Positions 47,617 through 56,699 of a stretch of DNA of 64,000 bases are shown piece by piece. The notes under the pieces were generated by a model. It saw only the letters and a program-made list of their open reading frames with translations. It was not told the origin of the DNA and searched no databases. The translations under genes were made by a program, and so were the position numbers. Each line of letters opens with the position of its first letter. Position 1 is the stretch's first letter. Origin of the DNA: Pararhizobium sp. YC-54 (lineage in GTDB: Bacteria; Pseudomonadota; Alphaproteobacteria; Rhizobiales; Rhizobiaceae); contig NZ_JAOYTH010000005.1 in the NCBI RefSeq assembly GCF_025847205.1, forward strand, positions 62,001 through 126,000, written 5' to 3'.

Positions 47617-48705
47617 CTACGCGCGGTAGCTTTTCCCGCTCGCATCGAACAGATGCAGCTTTGCCTTGTCGGCGGTGAAGCGCACTTTCTCGCCGCGCTT
47701 GATATCAAGGATACCCGGCACCTTGGCGATGATCGGTTCGTTGGCAACCAGCCCTTCGATATAGAGCAGCGTCACTTCGCCAAGCGCTTCGATGATCGCC
47801 ACCGTGCCTTCGAACAGGAAGCTGTCGCCGGTCGATACCCTCAAGTCTTCCGGCCGCACGCCGAAACTTGCCGCCTTGCCGTTTTCGGACGCCGCAGTCG
47901 GAATATCCAGCACGTCCCGCTTGCCGCCGGGCAATTCAACCGAGGTTTCGGCACCGGTGCCAACGATCTTCGCCGGGATGATGTTCATAGCCGGCGAGCC
48001 GATGAACCGGGCGACGAAGAGGTTCGCCGGACGTTCATAGAGCTCCAGAGGCGGGCCGACCTGTTCGATATGACCGGCCGAAAGCACGACGATGCGGTCG
48101 GCGAGCGTCATCGCCTCCACCTGGTCGTGGGTCACGTAGATCATCGTCGTATCCGGCATGGATTCGTTCAGTTTGGCGATCTCGATGCGGGTGGCGACGC
48201 GCAGTGCTGCATCAAGGTTCGACAGCGGCTCGTCGAACAGGAAGACCTTCGGATCGCGGCAGATGGCACGGCCGATGGCAACGCGCTGACGCTGGCCGCC
48301 GGACAGCGCCTTGGGCAGCCGGTCGAGATATTTGGTCAGCTGCAGGATATCGGCAGCCGAGCGGACGCGGCGGTCGATCTCTTCCTTCGGTTCCTTGGCG
48401 ATGCGCATGCCGAACGCCATGTTGTCGTAGACCGTCATGTGCGGATAAAGCGCATAGGACTGGAAGACCATGGCGATGCCGCGCTGCGAGGGCGGCACCT
48501 CGTTGACCAGCCGCTCGGCGATATACATCTCGCCGCCGGAGATTTCCTCAAGACCGGCGATCATCCGCAACAGGGTCGATTTTCCGCAGCCGGACGGGCC
48601 GACGAAGACGACGAACTCGCCCTGTTTGATATCCAGATCGATGCCATGGATGACATCCACCGCGCCATAGGACTTGCGGATATTCTTCAGTTGCAAACCT
48701 GCCAT
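47617..48705 (-). CDS. aglK: Alpha-glucoside ABC transporter ATP-binding protein AglK
   Basis: Sugar ABC ATPase of 362 residues (MalK/UgpC group). Walker A GPSGCGKSTLL (about 36-46), Q-loop MVFQSYALYPHMTVYDNMAF, signature ALSGGQRQRVAIGRAI, Walker B VFLFDEPLSNLDA, H-loop YVTHDQVEAM; the C-terminal regulatory barrel begins about residue 235 (NLFVARFIGSPAMN). Last gene of aglEFGAK, 63 nt after aglA. Confidence 0.93.
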   Translation of the reverse strand: MAGLQLKNIRKSYGAVDVIHGIDLDIKQGEFVVFVGPSGCGKSTLLRMIAGLEEISGGEMYIAERLVNEVPPSQRGIAMVFQSYALYPHMTVYDNMAFGMRIAKEPKEEIDRRVRSAADILQLTKYLDRLPKALSGGQRQRVAIGRAICRDPKVFLFDEPLSNLDAALRVATRIEIAKLNESMPDTTMIYVTHDQVEAMTLADRIVVLSAGHIEQVGPPLELYERPANLFVARFIGSPAMNIIPAKIVGTGAETSVELPGGKRDVLDIPTAASENGKAASFGVRPEDLRVSTGDSFLFEGTVAIIEALGEVTLLYIEGLVANEPIIAKVPGILDIKRGEKVRFTADKAKLHLFDASGKSYRA

Positions 48706-48768
48706 GTCATCCTCCCCTTCATTCTCTCGTTTTTGGCCGGTTCCTTTGTGCGAACCGGTTTGATCTGG

Positions 48769-50454
48769 TTAGTCCACCCGGGCAAAAAAGCCGCTCCAGG
48801 CCGGTAGCGTGATGGTGTCGCCGGTCAACGCCGAGCCGAAGCCATGACCTTCGAGCACATCGAGTTTTTCGGCCGGCCGGGCAGCGGTGACGGGCTCGGC
48901 ACTCATGTTGAAGAGGCACAGGATCGTCTCGTTGCCGAATTTCCGTTCGAAACCGAGCAACGGCGCTTCGTAGGCGCGAAACTCGATCTCGCCCTTGGCA
49001 AAGGCGGGATGCTGCTTGCGGAATGCGAGAAACCGCCGGTAGTGGTTGAGGACCGAATTGGGGTCCGCCTGCTGCTCTGAAACGGCACGGCCGAGATGTT
49101 CCTTCGGCACCGGCAGCCATGGCTTGCCCGCACCAAAACCACCATTGACAGCATCCTTGTCCCAGACCATTGGCGTGCGGCAACCATCGCGGCCCTTGAA
49201 GTCCGGCCAGAACTGGATGCCGTAGGGATCCTGCAGGTCTTCGAAGGCGAGATCGGCTTCGGTCAGGCCAAGCTCTTCGCCCTGATAGATGCAGACCGAG
49301 CCGCGCAAGGTCATCAGCAGGCTGGCGAGGAACTTTGCGTGGGCATCCCGATCGGCGATGCCGAGGCCCCAGCGGCTGACATGGCGCACGACATCATGAT
49401 TGGAAAAGGCCCAGCAGGCCCAGCCTTCCGGTGCGGCGCGCGCAAAATCATGCAGCACCTGCGCGACGCTGGCCGGTGTCAGCGGATCGGGCGCCAGGAA
49501 TTCGAAGGCGTAGCACATGTGCATCTTGTCATTGCCGGACGTATATTGCCCGGCGATCTCAAGGCCGATCTGGCTGTCGCCGACCTCGCCGACGGCGGCG
49601 ATTGCCGGAAACTCGTCCATCACGGCGCGGAAGCGCTTGAGGAAGTCGAGGTTTTCCGGGCGGTTCTTGTCGTAGAGATGTTCCTGATAGTTGTACGGAT
49701 TGACCGCCGGTGCCGTATTGGCATTGCGACGCTCCGGCGCCAGCGCCGGGTTGTCGCGCAGTTCCAGATCGTGGAAGTAGAAGTTGATCGTATCCAGCCG
49801 GAAACCATCGACGCCGCGCTCCAGCCAGAAGCGCTCGACGGCCAGCAGTGCGTCCTGCACCTCGGGATTGTGCAGATTGAGGTCCGGCTGCGAGGTCAGG
49901 AAGTTGTGCATGTAATATTGCAGCCGCGTCGGGTCCCAGGCCCAGGCCGAGCCGCCGAAGATCGACATCCAGTTGTTGGGTGGCGTGCCGTCCGGTTTGG
50001 AATCGGACCAGACGTACCAGTCCGCCTTCGGATTGAAGCGGCTGGCGCGGCTCTCGACGAACCAGGGATGCTGATCCGAGGTATGCGACAGCACCAGATC
50101 GATCATCACGCGAATGCCGAGACGGTGCGCCTCGGCGATCAGCGCATCGAAATCGGCAAGCAGGCCGAAGATCGGATCGACGCCGGTATAGTTCGACACG
50201 TCATAGCCGAAATCCTTCATCGGCGAGGTGAAGAACGGCGAGATCCAGATCGCATCGACACCGAGCGACGCGACATGCGGCAGGCGGGCGGTGATCCCCT
50301 TCAGGTCGCCGATGCCGTCGCCGTTGGAGTCCTGGTAGGAGCGCGGATAGATCTGGTAGATCACCGCGCCACGCCACCAGTCCCGGTCGGCCTGCAATGT
50401 GGAACCGCTTGGCTCAGTCATGCTCGTATTCATTCCTGTAGACGTCCTTGTCAT
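48769..50454 (-). CDS. aglA: Alpha-glucosidase AglA (GH13)
   Basis: Cytoplasmic glycoside hydrolase of 561 residues that splits imported sucrose, maltose or trehalose-like alpha-glucosides. GH13 regions: VIYQIYPRSYQDSNGDGIGD (32-50), VMIDLVLSHTSDQHPWF, GVDGFRLDTINFYF (nucleophile Asp221), AVGEVGD (acid Glu290), and FSNHDVVRH (Asp354). It sits between the permease and ATPase genes. The first ATG (50454) is 12 nt after aglG; ATGs at 50433 and 50421 follow, and AGGA before the latter makes a shorter start possible. Confidence 0.94.
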   Translation of the reverse strand: MTRTSTGMNTSMTEPSGSTLQADRDWWRGAVIYQIYPRSYQDSNGDGIGDLKGITARLPHVASLGVDAIWISPFFTSPMKDFGYDVSNYTGVDPIFGLLADFDALIAEAHRLGIRVMIDLVLSHTSDQHPWFVESRASRFNPKADWYVWSDSKPDGTPPNNWMSIFGGSAWAWDPTRLQYYMHNFLTSQPDLNLHNPEVQDALLAVERFWLERGVDGFRLDTINFYFHDLELRDNPALAPERRNANTAPAVNPYNYQEHLYDKNRPENLDFLKRFRAVMDEFPAIAAVGEVGDSQIGLEIAGQYTSGNDKMHMCYAFEFLAPDPLTPASVAQVLHDFARAAPEGWACWAFSNHDVVRHVSRWGLGIADRDAHAKFLASLLMTLRGSVCIYQGEELGLTEADLAFEDLQDPYGIQFWPDFKGRDGCRTPMVWDKDAVNGGFGAGKPWLPVPKEHLGRAVSEQQADPNSVLNHYRRFLAFRKQHPAFAKGEIEFRAYEAPLLGFERKFGNETILCLFNMSAEPVTAARPAEKLDVLEGHGFGSALTGDTITLPAWSGFFARVD

Positions 50455-50465
50455 ATCGAAAAGTC

Positions 50466-51611
50466 TCAGCCGCCCTTGACCGATCCCGCCAGCAGGCCGC
50501 GCACGAGGTAGCGCTGCAGGGTGAAGAAGACGATCAGGGGCACGATGATGGTGATGAAGGCCGAGGCCGTGAGGATTTCCCAGTTACCGCCGCGCGAGCC
50601 GAGCAGGTTGACCAGACGGCCTGTCAGGACCAGCTCGTTGTTGCCGGTTCCGAGGAAGACCATGGCGACAAGCAGGTCGTTCCAGGTCCAGAGGAACTGG
50701 AAGATCGAGAACGAGGCGAGCGCCGGGAACGACAGAGGCAGGATGATCTTGACGAAAATGTCGAAATCGCTGGCACCATCGACGCGGGCCGACTCCATGA
50801 TTTCGCGCGGCAGGCCGGCCATGTAGTTGCGCAAGAGATAGATGGCGAGCGGCAAGCCGAAGCCCATATGCGCCAGCCAGATGCCGACATAGGTCTTGGC
50901 CGGAACGCCGAGAACCGCGCCGACGCCGTTGTACAATTTCAAGAGCGGGATCAGCGACATCTGCAAGGGAACGACCAGCAGGCCGACGACGACGGCGATC
51001 AGGATTGCCCGGCCGGGAAACTTCATCCAGGCCAAGGCGTAAGCCGCAAAGGCAGCAACCAGGATCGGGATGATCGTTGCCGGAATGGCGACGGTCAGCG
51101 AGTTGATGAAGGACGCACCGATGCCAGCGGCCCGCATGACTTCGCGGTAGTTGTCGAAGGTAAAGCGCGGCGGAACGGCGGCCGTATAGAAGATGCGCTG
51201 GCCGCGCGTGCCTTCCATGCGGGTCGGCGAGACGATCTCGTAACTGCCGTCATCCTTGACGGTGAGTGTCTGGCCGTCGCCGATATCGGCGAGCGCACCG
51301 GCCTTGAATGCGGAGGGCTGCAGTGGCCGGAAGCCGAAGGCCGAAACCTTTGCATCGCCGCCCTCCAGCAGATTGCCGGCAATGACAAACTTGCCGTCAC
51401 GTTCGACCTGCGCTTCCGGCGAGGCTGCGCGGCCGGTCAGGTTCTGCGACGAGGTGGAAAGAGCCGTCCACCAGCCGGAAACGGCGAGCTGATCCTTGTC
51501 ACGCAGCGACGAGATCAAAAGGCCGGCGGTCGGCAGAGTCCACAGAACGACAAGCAGGATCACGGAAAGATGAACGACCCAGACGAGTGGCGAGCGGGAA
51601 GAAGCAATCAT
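50466..51611 (-). CDS. aglG: Alpha-glucoside ABC transporter permease AglG
   Basis: MalG-type inner-membrane permease of 381 residues, longer than usual owing to an about 100-residue insert between the first helix and second (region about 40-145, including WWTALSTSSQNLTGRAASPE), as in known AglG. The coupling loop EIMESARVDGASDFDIFVKI ILPLSFP (about 285-310) contacts AglK. It starts 1 nt after the aglF stop. Confidence 0.92.
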   Translation of the reverse strand: MIASSRSPLVWVVHLSVILLVVLWTLPTAGLLISSLRDKDQLAVSGWWTALSTSSQNLTGRAASPEAQVERDGKFVIAGNLLEGGDAKVSAFGFRPLQPSAFKAGALADIGDGQTLTVKDDGSYEIVSPTRMEGTRGQRIFYTAAVPPRFTFDNYREVMRAAGIGASFINSLTVAIPATIIPILVAAFAAYALAWMKFPGRAILIAVVVGLLVVPLQMSLIPLLKLYNGVGAVLGVPAKTYVGIWLAHMGFGLPLAIYLLRNYMAGLPREIMESARVDGASDFDIFVKIILPLSFPALASFSIFQFLWTWNDLLVAMVFLGTGNNELVLTGRLVNLLGSRGGNWEILTASAFITIIVPLIVFFTLQRYLVRGLLAGSVKGG

Positions 51612-51612
51612 C

Positions 51613-52623
51613 TCAGTGGCCCTCCATTTCCTTGGCAGCGTTGCGGATGTTCCAGATCATGATCGGGATCACCAGCACCATGATGATGACGGCGATGGCG
51701 GCGCCGCGGCCGAAGTCGCCGCCCCCGCGAAACATCCAGTCGAACATCAGATTGGCGAGGACCTGGCTTTGCCACTGCCCGTTGGTCATGGCGAGAACGA
51801 TGTCGAAGACCTTGAGCACCAGGATGGTGATGGTGGTCCAGACGACGGCGATCGTGCCCCACATCTGCGGGATCATGATCTTGAAGAAAATCTGCAGGCC
51901 GTTGGCGCCATCGATGACGGCGGCCTCGACCGTTTCTTCCGGAATACCACGCAGCGCCGCCGACAGGATGACCATGGCAAAGCCGGTCTGGATCCAGATG
52001 AGGATGACCATCAGGAAGAAATTGTTCCAGAAGGGAAGCGTCACCCAGGCTTCCGGCGTGCCGCCGAAATAGACGACGACCGCGTTGAGGAGGCCGATCT
52101 GCTCGGTGCCTTCGGCGCGGTAGTCGTAGATGAATTTCCAGATGACCGAGGCGCCGACGAAGGAGATCGCCATCGGCATGAAGATCAGCGTCTTGGCGAT
52201 ATTGCCCCACCAGATGCGGTCGGTGAGTGCCGCGATGATCAGGCCGAAGAACGTGGCGGCAGCGGGAACGACCAGCAGCCAGAGGAAGTTGTTGTAGATC
52301 GACTGGCGGAATTCACCGTCGTTGAACATCCAGACGAAGTTGTTCAAGCCGACGAAATTCTCGCCAGCCCTGTCATGCAGGCTGAGCCAGACGGAAGCGA
52401 TCACCGGATAGATCAGGTAGATGGTCAGCGAAAACAGCGCCGGACCAAGGAAGAGCCAAGGCCGGATGGCATTGGTGATGCGCAGGTTGCGCGAGGCAAC
52501 AGGCCCCGTCAGGCCCTTCGACGGAAAGAGCTTGTCGAGAATCCAGTTCGTGCCGAAGAAATAGGCGGCGCAGGCAAGAACTCCCGCGGCCATCGTGGCG
52601 ATGGCGAATATCAACTGCTGCAT
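51613..52623 (-). CDS. aglF: Alpha-glucoside ABC transporter permease AglF
   Basis: MalF-type permease of 336 residues with an N-terminal helix (IFAIATMAAGVLACAAYFFG) and six further segments; coupling loop EETVEAAVIDGANGLQIFFK IMIPQMW (about 232-256). Pairs with AglG. ATG 52623 has AGGAAG upstream. It follows aglE across a 304-bp gap with a strong hairpin; the operon is otherwise tight. Confidence 0.93.
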   Translation of the reverse strand: MQQLIFAIATMAAGVLACAAYFFGTNWILDKLFPSKGLTGPVASRNLRITNAIRPWLFLGPALFSLTIYLIYPVIASVWLSLHDRAGENFVGLNNFVWMFNDGEFRQSIYNNFLWLLVVPAAATFFGLIIAALTDRIWWGNIAKTLIFMPMAISFVGASVIWKFIYDYRAEGTEQIGLLNAVVVYFGGTPEAWVTLPFWNNFFLMVILIWIQTGFAMVILSAALRGIPEETVEAAVIDGANGLQIFFKIMIPQMWGTIAVVWTTITILVLKVFDIVLAMTNGQWQSQVLANLMFDWMFRGGGDFGRGAAIAVIIMVLVIPIMIWNIRNAAKEMEGH

Positions 52624-52875
52624 GGCAACTTCCTCCCCAGGAATCTAAGGCCGGATACGCGGCCTGCCGCCCCTTGGCACATGGTTTCCGGTCTTTCGGG
52701 CGATCACGCGCGGCCAGAATAGTCACACGTTCATTTGCGCCGCCTCGAATGAGGCTGGCTTGGTGTGTCCGTTCAAAAGGGCTTCTTTTGTCAGCCTTAC
52801 CCGAGCGGCTGCAGCTTGCCCGATCTTTCGGGCAGCGCCACAAACCGCGCGTCAGGCCTCGCAGTCTTTTTGATT

Positions 52876-52900
52876 TGGCTCCGGGATTTTCGCCCGGAGC
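52876..52900 (-). promoter_or_regulatory. Stem-loop after aglE
   Basis: Perfect 9-bp stem GGCTCCGGG (52876-52884) / CCCGGAGCC (52892-52900) with 7-nt loop ATTTTCG, 27 nt past the aglE stop. No T-run follows on the minus strand, so it is more likely an mRNA-stabilising intercistronic hairpin than a terminator. The rest of the 52624-52927 gap holds no recognisable gene. Confidence 0.7.
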
Positions 52901-52927
52901 CGCTGTTCGATGAGCACGGCCGCGATC

Positions 52928-54286
52928 TTACTTGATCGAATCCCATGCCTTCTGGACGCCATCAGCGACATCCTGCGCCGACTTGCCGCCGACATAGTCG
53001 ACCATGCCGGTCCAGAACGCGCCCGCGCCGATCTTGCCCGGCATCAGGTCGGAACCGTCAAAGCGGAAGGTCGTTGCGTTGAGCAGGATTTCGCCCTGCT
53101 TCTTCATCGGGCCGTTGGCATAGGCATCCTTGTTGACGCTCTTCAGCGGCGTCAGGAAGCTGGTCTGGGCCATCCAGACTTCATGCGCGATCGGCGTTTC
53201 CAGGAACTCGATGAAGGCGCGCGCCGCCGGCGTGTCCTTGGTGATCATGGCCAGCGTACCGGCGCCCAGAACAGGGTTGCCGAGCTCGGGCTTGCTTGCG
53301 TAAGGCGGCATGTAGAAGAAGTCAGCGTCTTCGCCGACCTTGGTGCCTTCCGGGAAGAAGGACGGAATGAACGACGCCTGATGGTGCAGGTAGCACTTCG
53401 GCGGCGACGCAAACAGGCCCTTCGGGCTATCGCGGAAGTCTGCCGAGGCGACAGCTGCCGCGCCACCATCGACATTCTTGTCGTTCTTGGCAAACCAGCC
53501 GAATTCATCGATGGCGCCGACGACAGCCGGATCGTTGAACGGCATCGCGTTGGTGACCCATTTGTCATAGGTGTCGGCCGGCTGCGTCCGCAGCATCATG
53601 TCTTCGACCCAGTCGGTGGCCGGCCAGCCGGTCGCACCGCCGGAACCCAGACCGATGCACCACGGCGTGCCGCCATCCGCAACGATCTTCTCGGTCAGGG
53701 CCTTCAGCTCTTCCATCGTCTTCGGAACTTCATAGCCCGAATCCTCGAAATTTTCCGGCACGTACCAGACGAGCGACTTCACGTCGATCTTGTAGGGGAA
53801 CGCGTAAAGGGCCTTCGTGCCGTCCTTGCCGGCATAGGTCGACAGATCGACCCAGGACTGGCCGGCGGCGTAATTTTCGAGAAGCCATTTCTGGGTCGCA
53901 TCGCCCAGCGGCGTCAGGTAACCCTTCGACGCCAGATCGGCGATCAGGCCCGGCTGTGGCAGGATGGCAACATCAGGCGGGCTGCCGGCCTGGGTGTCGA
54001 TGACGATCTGCTGTTCGTAGTTTTCGGACGAGGAATACTTCACCTCGACGCCGGTCGCATCGCGGAAATAGTCGAGCATGGATTCGGCCAGGGCCTCGTC
54101 TTCGCCGCGCCAAGGCCCGAAGATCGTCAGCGTCTGGCCCTTGAGATCGTGGCCCTTCTTGAACTCTTCGAAGCTTGCCCAGTTGAATTTGGAATCTTCG
54201 CCCGGCTTGAATTTCAGCTCGGCCGCATTCGTGGCACCGGCCACCAGCGCAAACGCCGCCACTCCCAATAAGAATGTTCTTTTCAC
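52928..54286 (-). CDS. aglE: Periplasmic alpha-glucoside-binding protein AglE
   Basis: Solute-binding protein family 1, 452 residues, signal peptide MKRTFLLGVAAFALVAGATN then A. Mature part AELKFKPGEDSKFNWASFEE, GPWRGEDEALAESMLDYFRD, VEDMMLRTQP and YASKPELGNPVLGAGTLAMI are typical of AglE. First gene of aglEFGAK; an AglR-type operator is 65 bp upstream. Known in S. meliloti to import sucrose, maltose and trehalose. Confidence 0.94.
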   Translation of the reverse strand: MKRTFLLGVAAFALVAGATNAAELKFKPGEDSKFNWASFEEFKKGHDLKGQTLTIFGPWRGEDEALAESMLDYFRDATGVEVKYSSSENYEQQIVIDTQAGSPPDVAILPQPGLIADLASKGYLTPLGDATQKWLLENYAAGQSWVDLSTYAGKDGTKALYAFPYKIDVKSLVWYVPENFEDSGYEVPKTMEELKALTEKIVADGGTPWCIGLGSGGATGWPATDWVEDMMLRTQPADTYDKWVTNAMPFNDPAVVGAIDEFGWFAKNDKNVDGGAAAVASADFRDSPKGLFASPPKCYLHHQASFIPSFFPEGTKVGEDADFFYMPPYASKPELGNPVLGAGTLAMITKDTPAARAFIEFLETPIAHEVWMAQTSFLTPLKSVNKDAYANGPMKKQGEILLNATTFRFDGSDLMPGKIGAGAFWTGMVDYVGGKSAQDVADGVQKAWDSIK

Positions 54287-54350
54287 GTCATTTCCTCCCG
54301 AGAAAGACCCGACCCATTAATGTCGGGCGAACATCATTGCGCCCCAAAAT

Positions 54351-54364
54351 TCAAAGCGCTTTGA
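54351..54364. promoter_or_regulatory. AglR operator upstream of aglE (O1)
   Basis: TCAAAGCGCTTTGA is a perfect 14-bp palindrome with a central CG, the classic LacI-family operator form. It lies 65 bp before the aglE start in the divergent aglE/aglR region. Binding by AglR inferred. Confidence 0.72.
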
Positions 54365-54552
54365 GTTTGCTAACAAACCATTTCGGCGGGCAGGAAGTCA
54401 AGAGTTTTCCCGTAAACAGCGAAGAAAGCCCCAAATCATGCGCCGCAGCGAAGGTTTGCAGCGCAATAAGGCCGATTTTTCTGGTTGAAAAGTAACGCCG
54501 GTGATACAAAATTCGTCGCGCGGTGGGACGGAAAGCAAAAACAAAAGAAAAA

Positions 54553-54566
54553 TTAAAGCGCTTTGG
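54553..54566. promoter_or_regulatory. AglR operator upstream of aglR (O2)
   Basis: TTAAAGCGCTTTGG shares the AAAGCGCTTT core with O1; its right edge touches the aglR ribosome binding site GGGAGG (54565-54570), so binding would block aglR expression. Confidence 0.68.
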
Positions 54567-54581
54567 GAGGGCGCGCCTGCC

Positions 54582-55613
54582 ATGAACGTGAATTTGAAGC
54601 AGCTGGCGGAGATGCTGGGCCTGTCGCAAACGACAGTCAGCCGGGCGCTTAACGGCTATCCGGAAGTGAACGCCGAAACACGCCAGCGGGTCCTGAGCGC
54701 GGTCCGCGAGACCGGCTACCGGCCGAACCGTGCGGCCCAAAGGCTTGCGACCGGCCGGGCCGGATCGATCGGGCTGGTCATGCCGATCGCGCAAGGGATC
54801 GATTCCGACGTGCATTTCGGCGAATTCCTGGCAGGGCTGGGTGAAGAATCCGTCCGGCACGATTTTCATTTCGTCATCAATCCGAGCGCACCCGACGATG
54901 AGGAGACAACCTTCAAGCGGCTGGCCGCCAGCGGCAATGTCGATGCCCTGTTCCTGGCCTATGTGCGCGCCAACGACCCGCGTATCGCGATGCTGAAATC
55001 CCTGTCGATCCCGTTCGTCGTACACGGCCGGGCGATCGGCCAGCCGGCCGACTACCCGTTTCTGGATATCGACAATACCGGCGCCTTTTACGACGCGACG
55101 CGCCTGCTCATCCAGTTAGGGCACCGGCGGATCGCGCTGATCAACGGGCCGGGAAATCTCACCTTTTCCATTCGCCGCATGAAGGGCATGCGGCGCGCAC
55201 TTGAGGAAAACGGCCTGCGCTTTGACGAAGCTCTGGTTCAGAACTCGATAATGACGGATGAGTACGGCCACCGCGCCATGCAGCATTTTCTGGAACAGCA
55301 AGAGCCTCCGACCGCCGTGCTTTGTTCCAGTACGGTGATTGCGCTCGGTGCGGTCAGGGCCATCACCTGGGCGGGACTGCAGATCGGCCGCGACATTTCG
55401 CTGATTGCCCATGACGACGTATTGCCGATGCTGAAGCCTGAAAATTTCAGCGTTCCGCTGACGACAACGCGCTCCTCGCTGCGCGCGGCGGGCGCGCGGA
55501 TCGCCACCCGGCTGATTTCGCGTATCCTCAAGACCGGCGAATACCCGGAACAGGAACTGTGGCGAACCGAACTGATCGTCAGGGCCTCGACCGGCCCTGC
55601 CCCGAAAAACTAG
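54582..55613 (+). CDS. aglR: LacI-family regulator AglR
   Basis: Regulator of 343 residues. HTH MNVNLKQLAEMLGLSQTTVS RALNGYPEVNAETRQRVLSA (1-40) with hinge-helix ATGYRPN-like ETGYRPNRAAQRL, then a sugar-binding domain (GLVMPIAQGID; LGHRRIALINGPGNL). ATG 54582 has GGGAGG 11 nt upstream; the open frame before it is not coding. Divergent from aglE, with two matching operators, so it most likely represses agl and itself until an alpha-glucoside binds. In S. meliloti AglR is the repressor of agl. Confidence 0.92.
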   Translation: MNVNLKQLAEMLGLSQTTVSRALNGYPEVNAETRQRVLSAVRETGYRPNRAAQRLATGRAGSIGLVMPIAQGIDSDVHFGEFLAGLGEESVRHDFHFVINPSAPDDEETTFKRLAASGNVDALFLAYVRANDPRIAMLKSLSIPFVVHGRAIGQPADYPFLDIDNTGAFYDATRLLIQLGHRRIALINGPGNLTFSIRRMKGMRRALEENGLRFDEALVQNSIMTDEYGHRAMQHFLEQQEPPTAVLCSSTVIALGAVRAITWAGLQIGRDISLIAHDDVLPMLKPENFSVPLTTTRSSLRAAGARIATRLISRILKTGEYPEQELWRTELIVRASTGPAPKN

Positions 55614-55634
55614 GTCGTCAAACTCTGCCTTGGA

Positions 55635-56534
55635 TCAGAACTTCGGCGCCGTCTTGCCAGCCTTGCGATAGGCGGCGATGACCGTGTTGGCCATCAGCAT
55701 GGCGATGGTCATCGGACCGACGCCGCCCGGCACGGGGGTGATGACGGCGGCCACCTCGGCACATTCGTCAAAGGCAACGTCACCCACTAAGCGCGACTTG
55801 CCCTCGCCCCTTTCGGGCGCAGCAATGCGGTTGATGCCGACATCGATCACGGTGGCACCGGGCTTGACCCATCCGGCCTTGACCATTTCCGGGCGGCCGA
55901 CGGCAGCGACCAGGATATCGGCGTTGCGGCAGACTGCGGCCAGATCCTTGGTGCGCGAATGAGCGATGGTCACTGTCGCGTTGGCTGCCAGCAGCAGCTG
56001 CGCCATCGGCTTTCCGAACAGGTTGGAGCGGCCGATGACGACGGCATTCAGGCCGGAGAGATCGGCACCATGGGTGCGCTTGACGAAGACCATGGCGCCG
56101 GCCGGCGTGCAGGACACCAGGCCGCCATCGAGATCGCCGGTCGCCAGCCTGCCGGCATTGACGACATGCAAGCCATCGACATCCTTTTCCGGCAGGATCG
56201 ACTGGATGATCGGCTCGGAATTCAAATGTTTCGGCAAAGGCAGCTGAACGAGAATGCCGTGCAGGTTGTCATCCCTGTTGAGTGTCTGGACCAGGGCAGC
56301 CAGCTCTTCCTGCGTGGTTTCCTCCGGCAGCGTGTGCTGAACCGAGGTAAAGCCGCATTCCTTGGCCATCCTGCTCTTGGCTGAGACATAGGCATGGCTT
56401 GCCGGGTCATCGCCGACGATGACGACGGCAAGGCCGGTCTTGACACCGGTCTGATCCTTCAGCGCCTGCGACGCGGTTTTCACTGCATCGATCACCGACG
56501 CTGCAACTTGCTTGCCATCAATCACGGTCGTCAC
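55635..56534 (-). CDS. folD: Bifunctional methylenetetrahydrofolate dehydrogenase/cyclohydrolase
   Basis: FolD, 299 residues, interconverts methylene-, methenyl- and formyl-THF for one-carbon supply. [20 protein letters not shown] start, [14 protein letters not shown] (catalytic Lys in the YxxxK-type motif, about 55-68), [16 protein letters not shown] and [20 protein letters not shown] (Rossmann) are all present. Start is GTG 56534 with GGGAG 7 nt upstream; the ATG at 56600 would add non-homologous residues. Converges with aglR. Confidence 0.95.
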   Translation of the reverse strand: MTTVIDGKQVAASVIDAVKTASQALKDQTGVKTGLAVVIVGDDPASHAYVSAKSRMAKECGFTSVQHTLPEETTQEELAALVQTLNRDDNLHGILVQLPLPKHLNSEPIIQSILPEKDVDGLHVVNAGRLATGDLDGGLVSCTPAGAMVFVKRTHGADLSGLNAVVIGRSNLFGKPMAQLLLAANATVTIAHSRTKDLAAVCRNADILVAAVGRPEMVKAGWVKPGATVIDVGINRIAAPERGEGKSRLVGDVAFDECAEVAAVITPVPGGVGPMTIAMLMANTVIAAYRKAGKTAPKF

Positions 56535-56699
56535 GGTGTTCTCCCAGATTCTCGTTTGTTCTGTCACTCTAGTTTCAGCAAAAAATATCGGTGGCCTCAA
56601 TGCGTCCTATGCTGTTCAGATCGAATAAATTCAAGGCCGATCCGCAATCGGCCTGACGCAAACGCCGCGCTATCCGCATTTTCCATCATTGTTTGGGGA

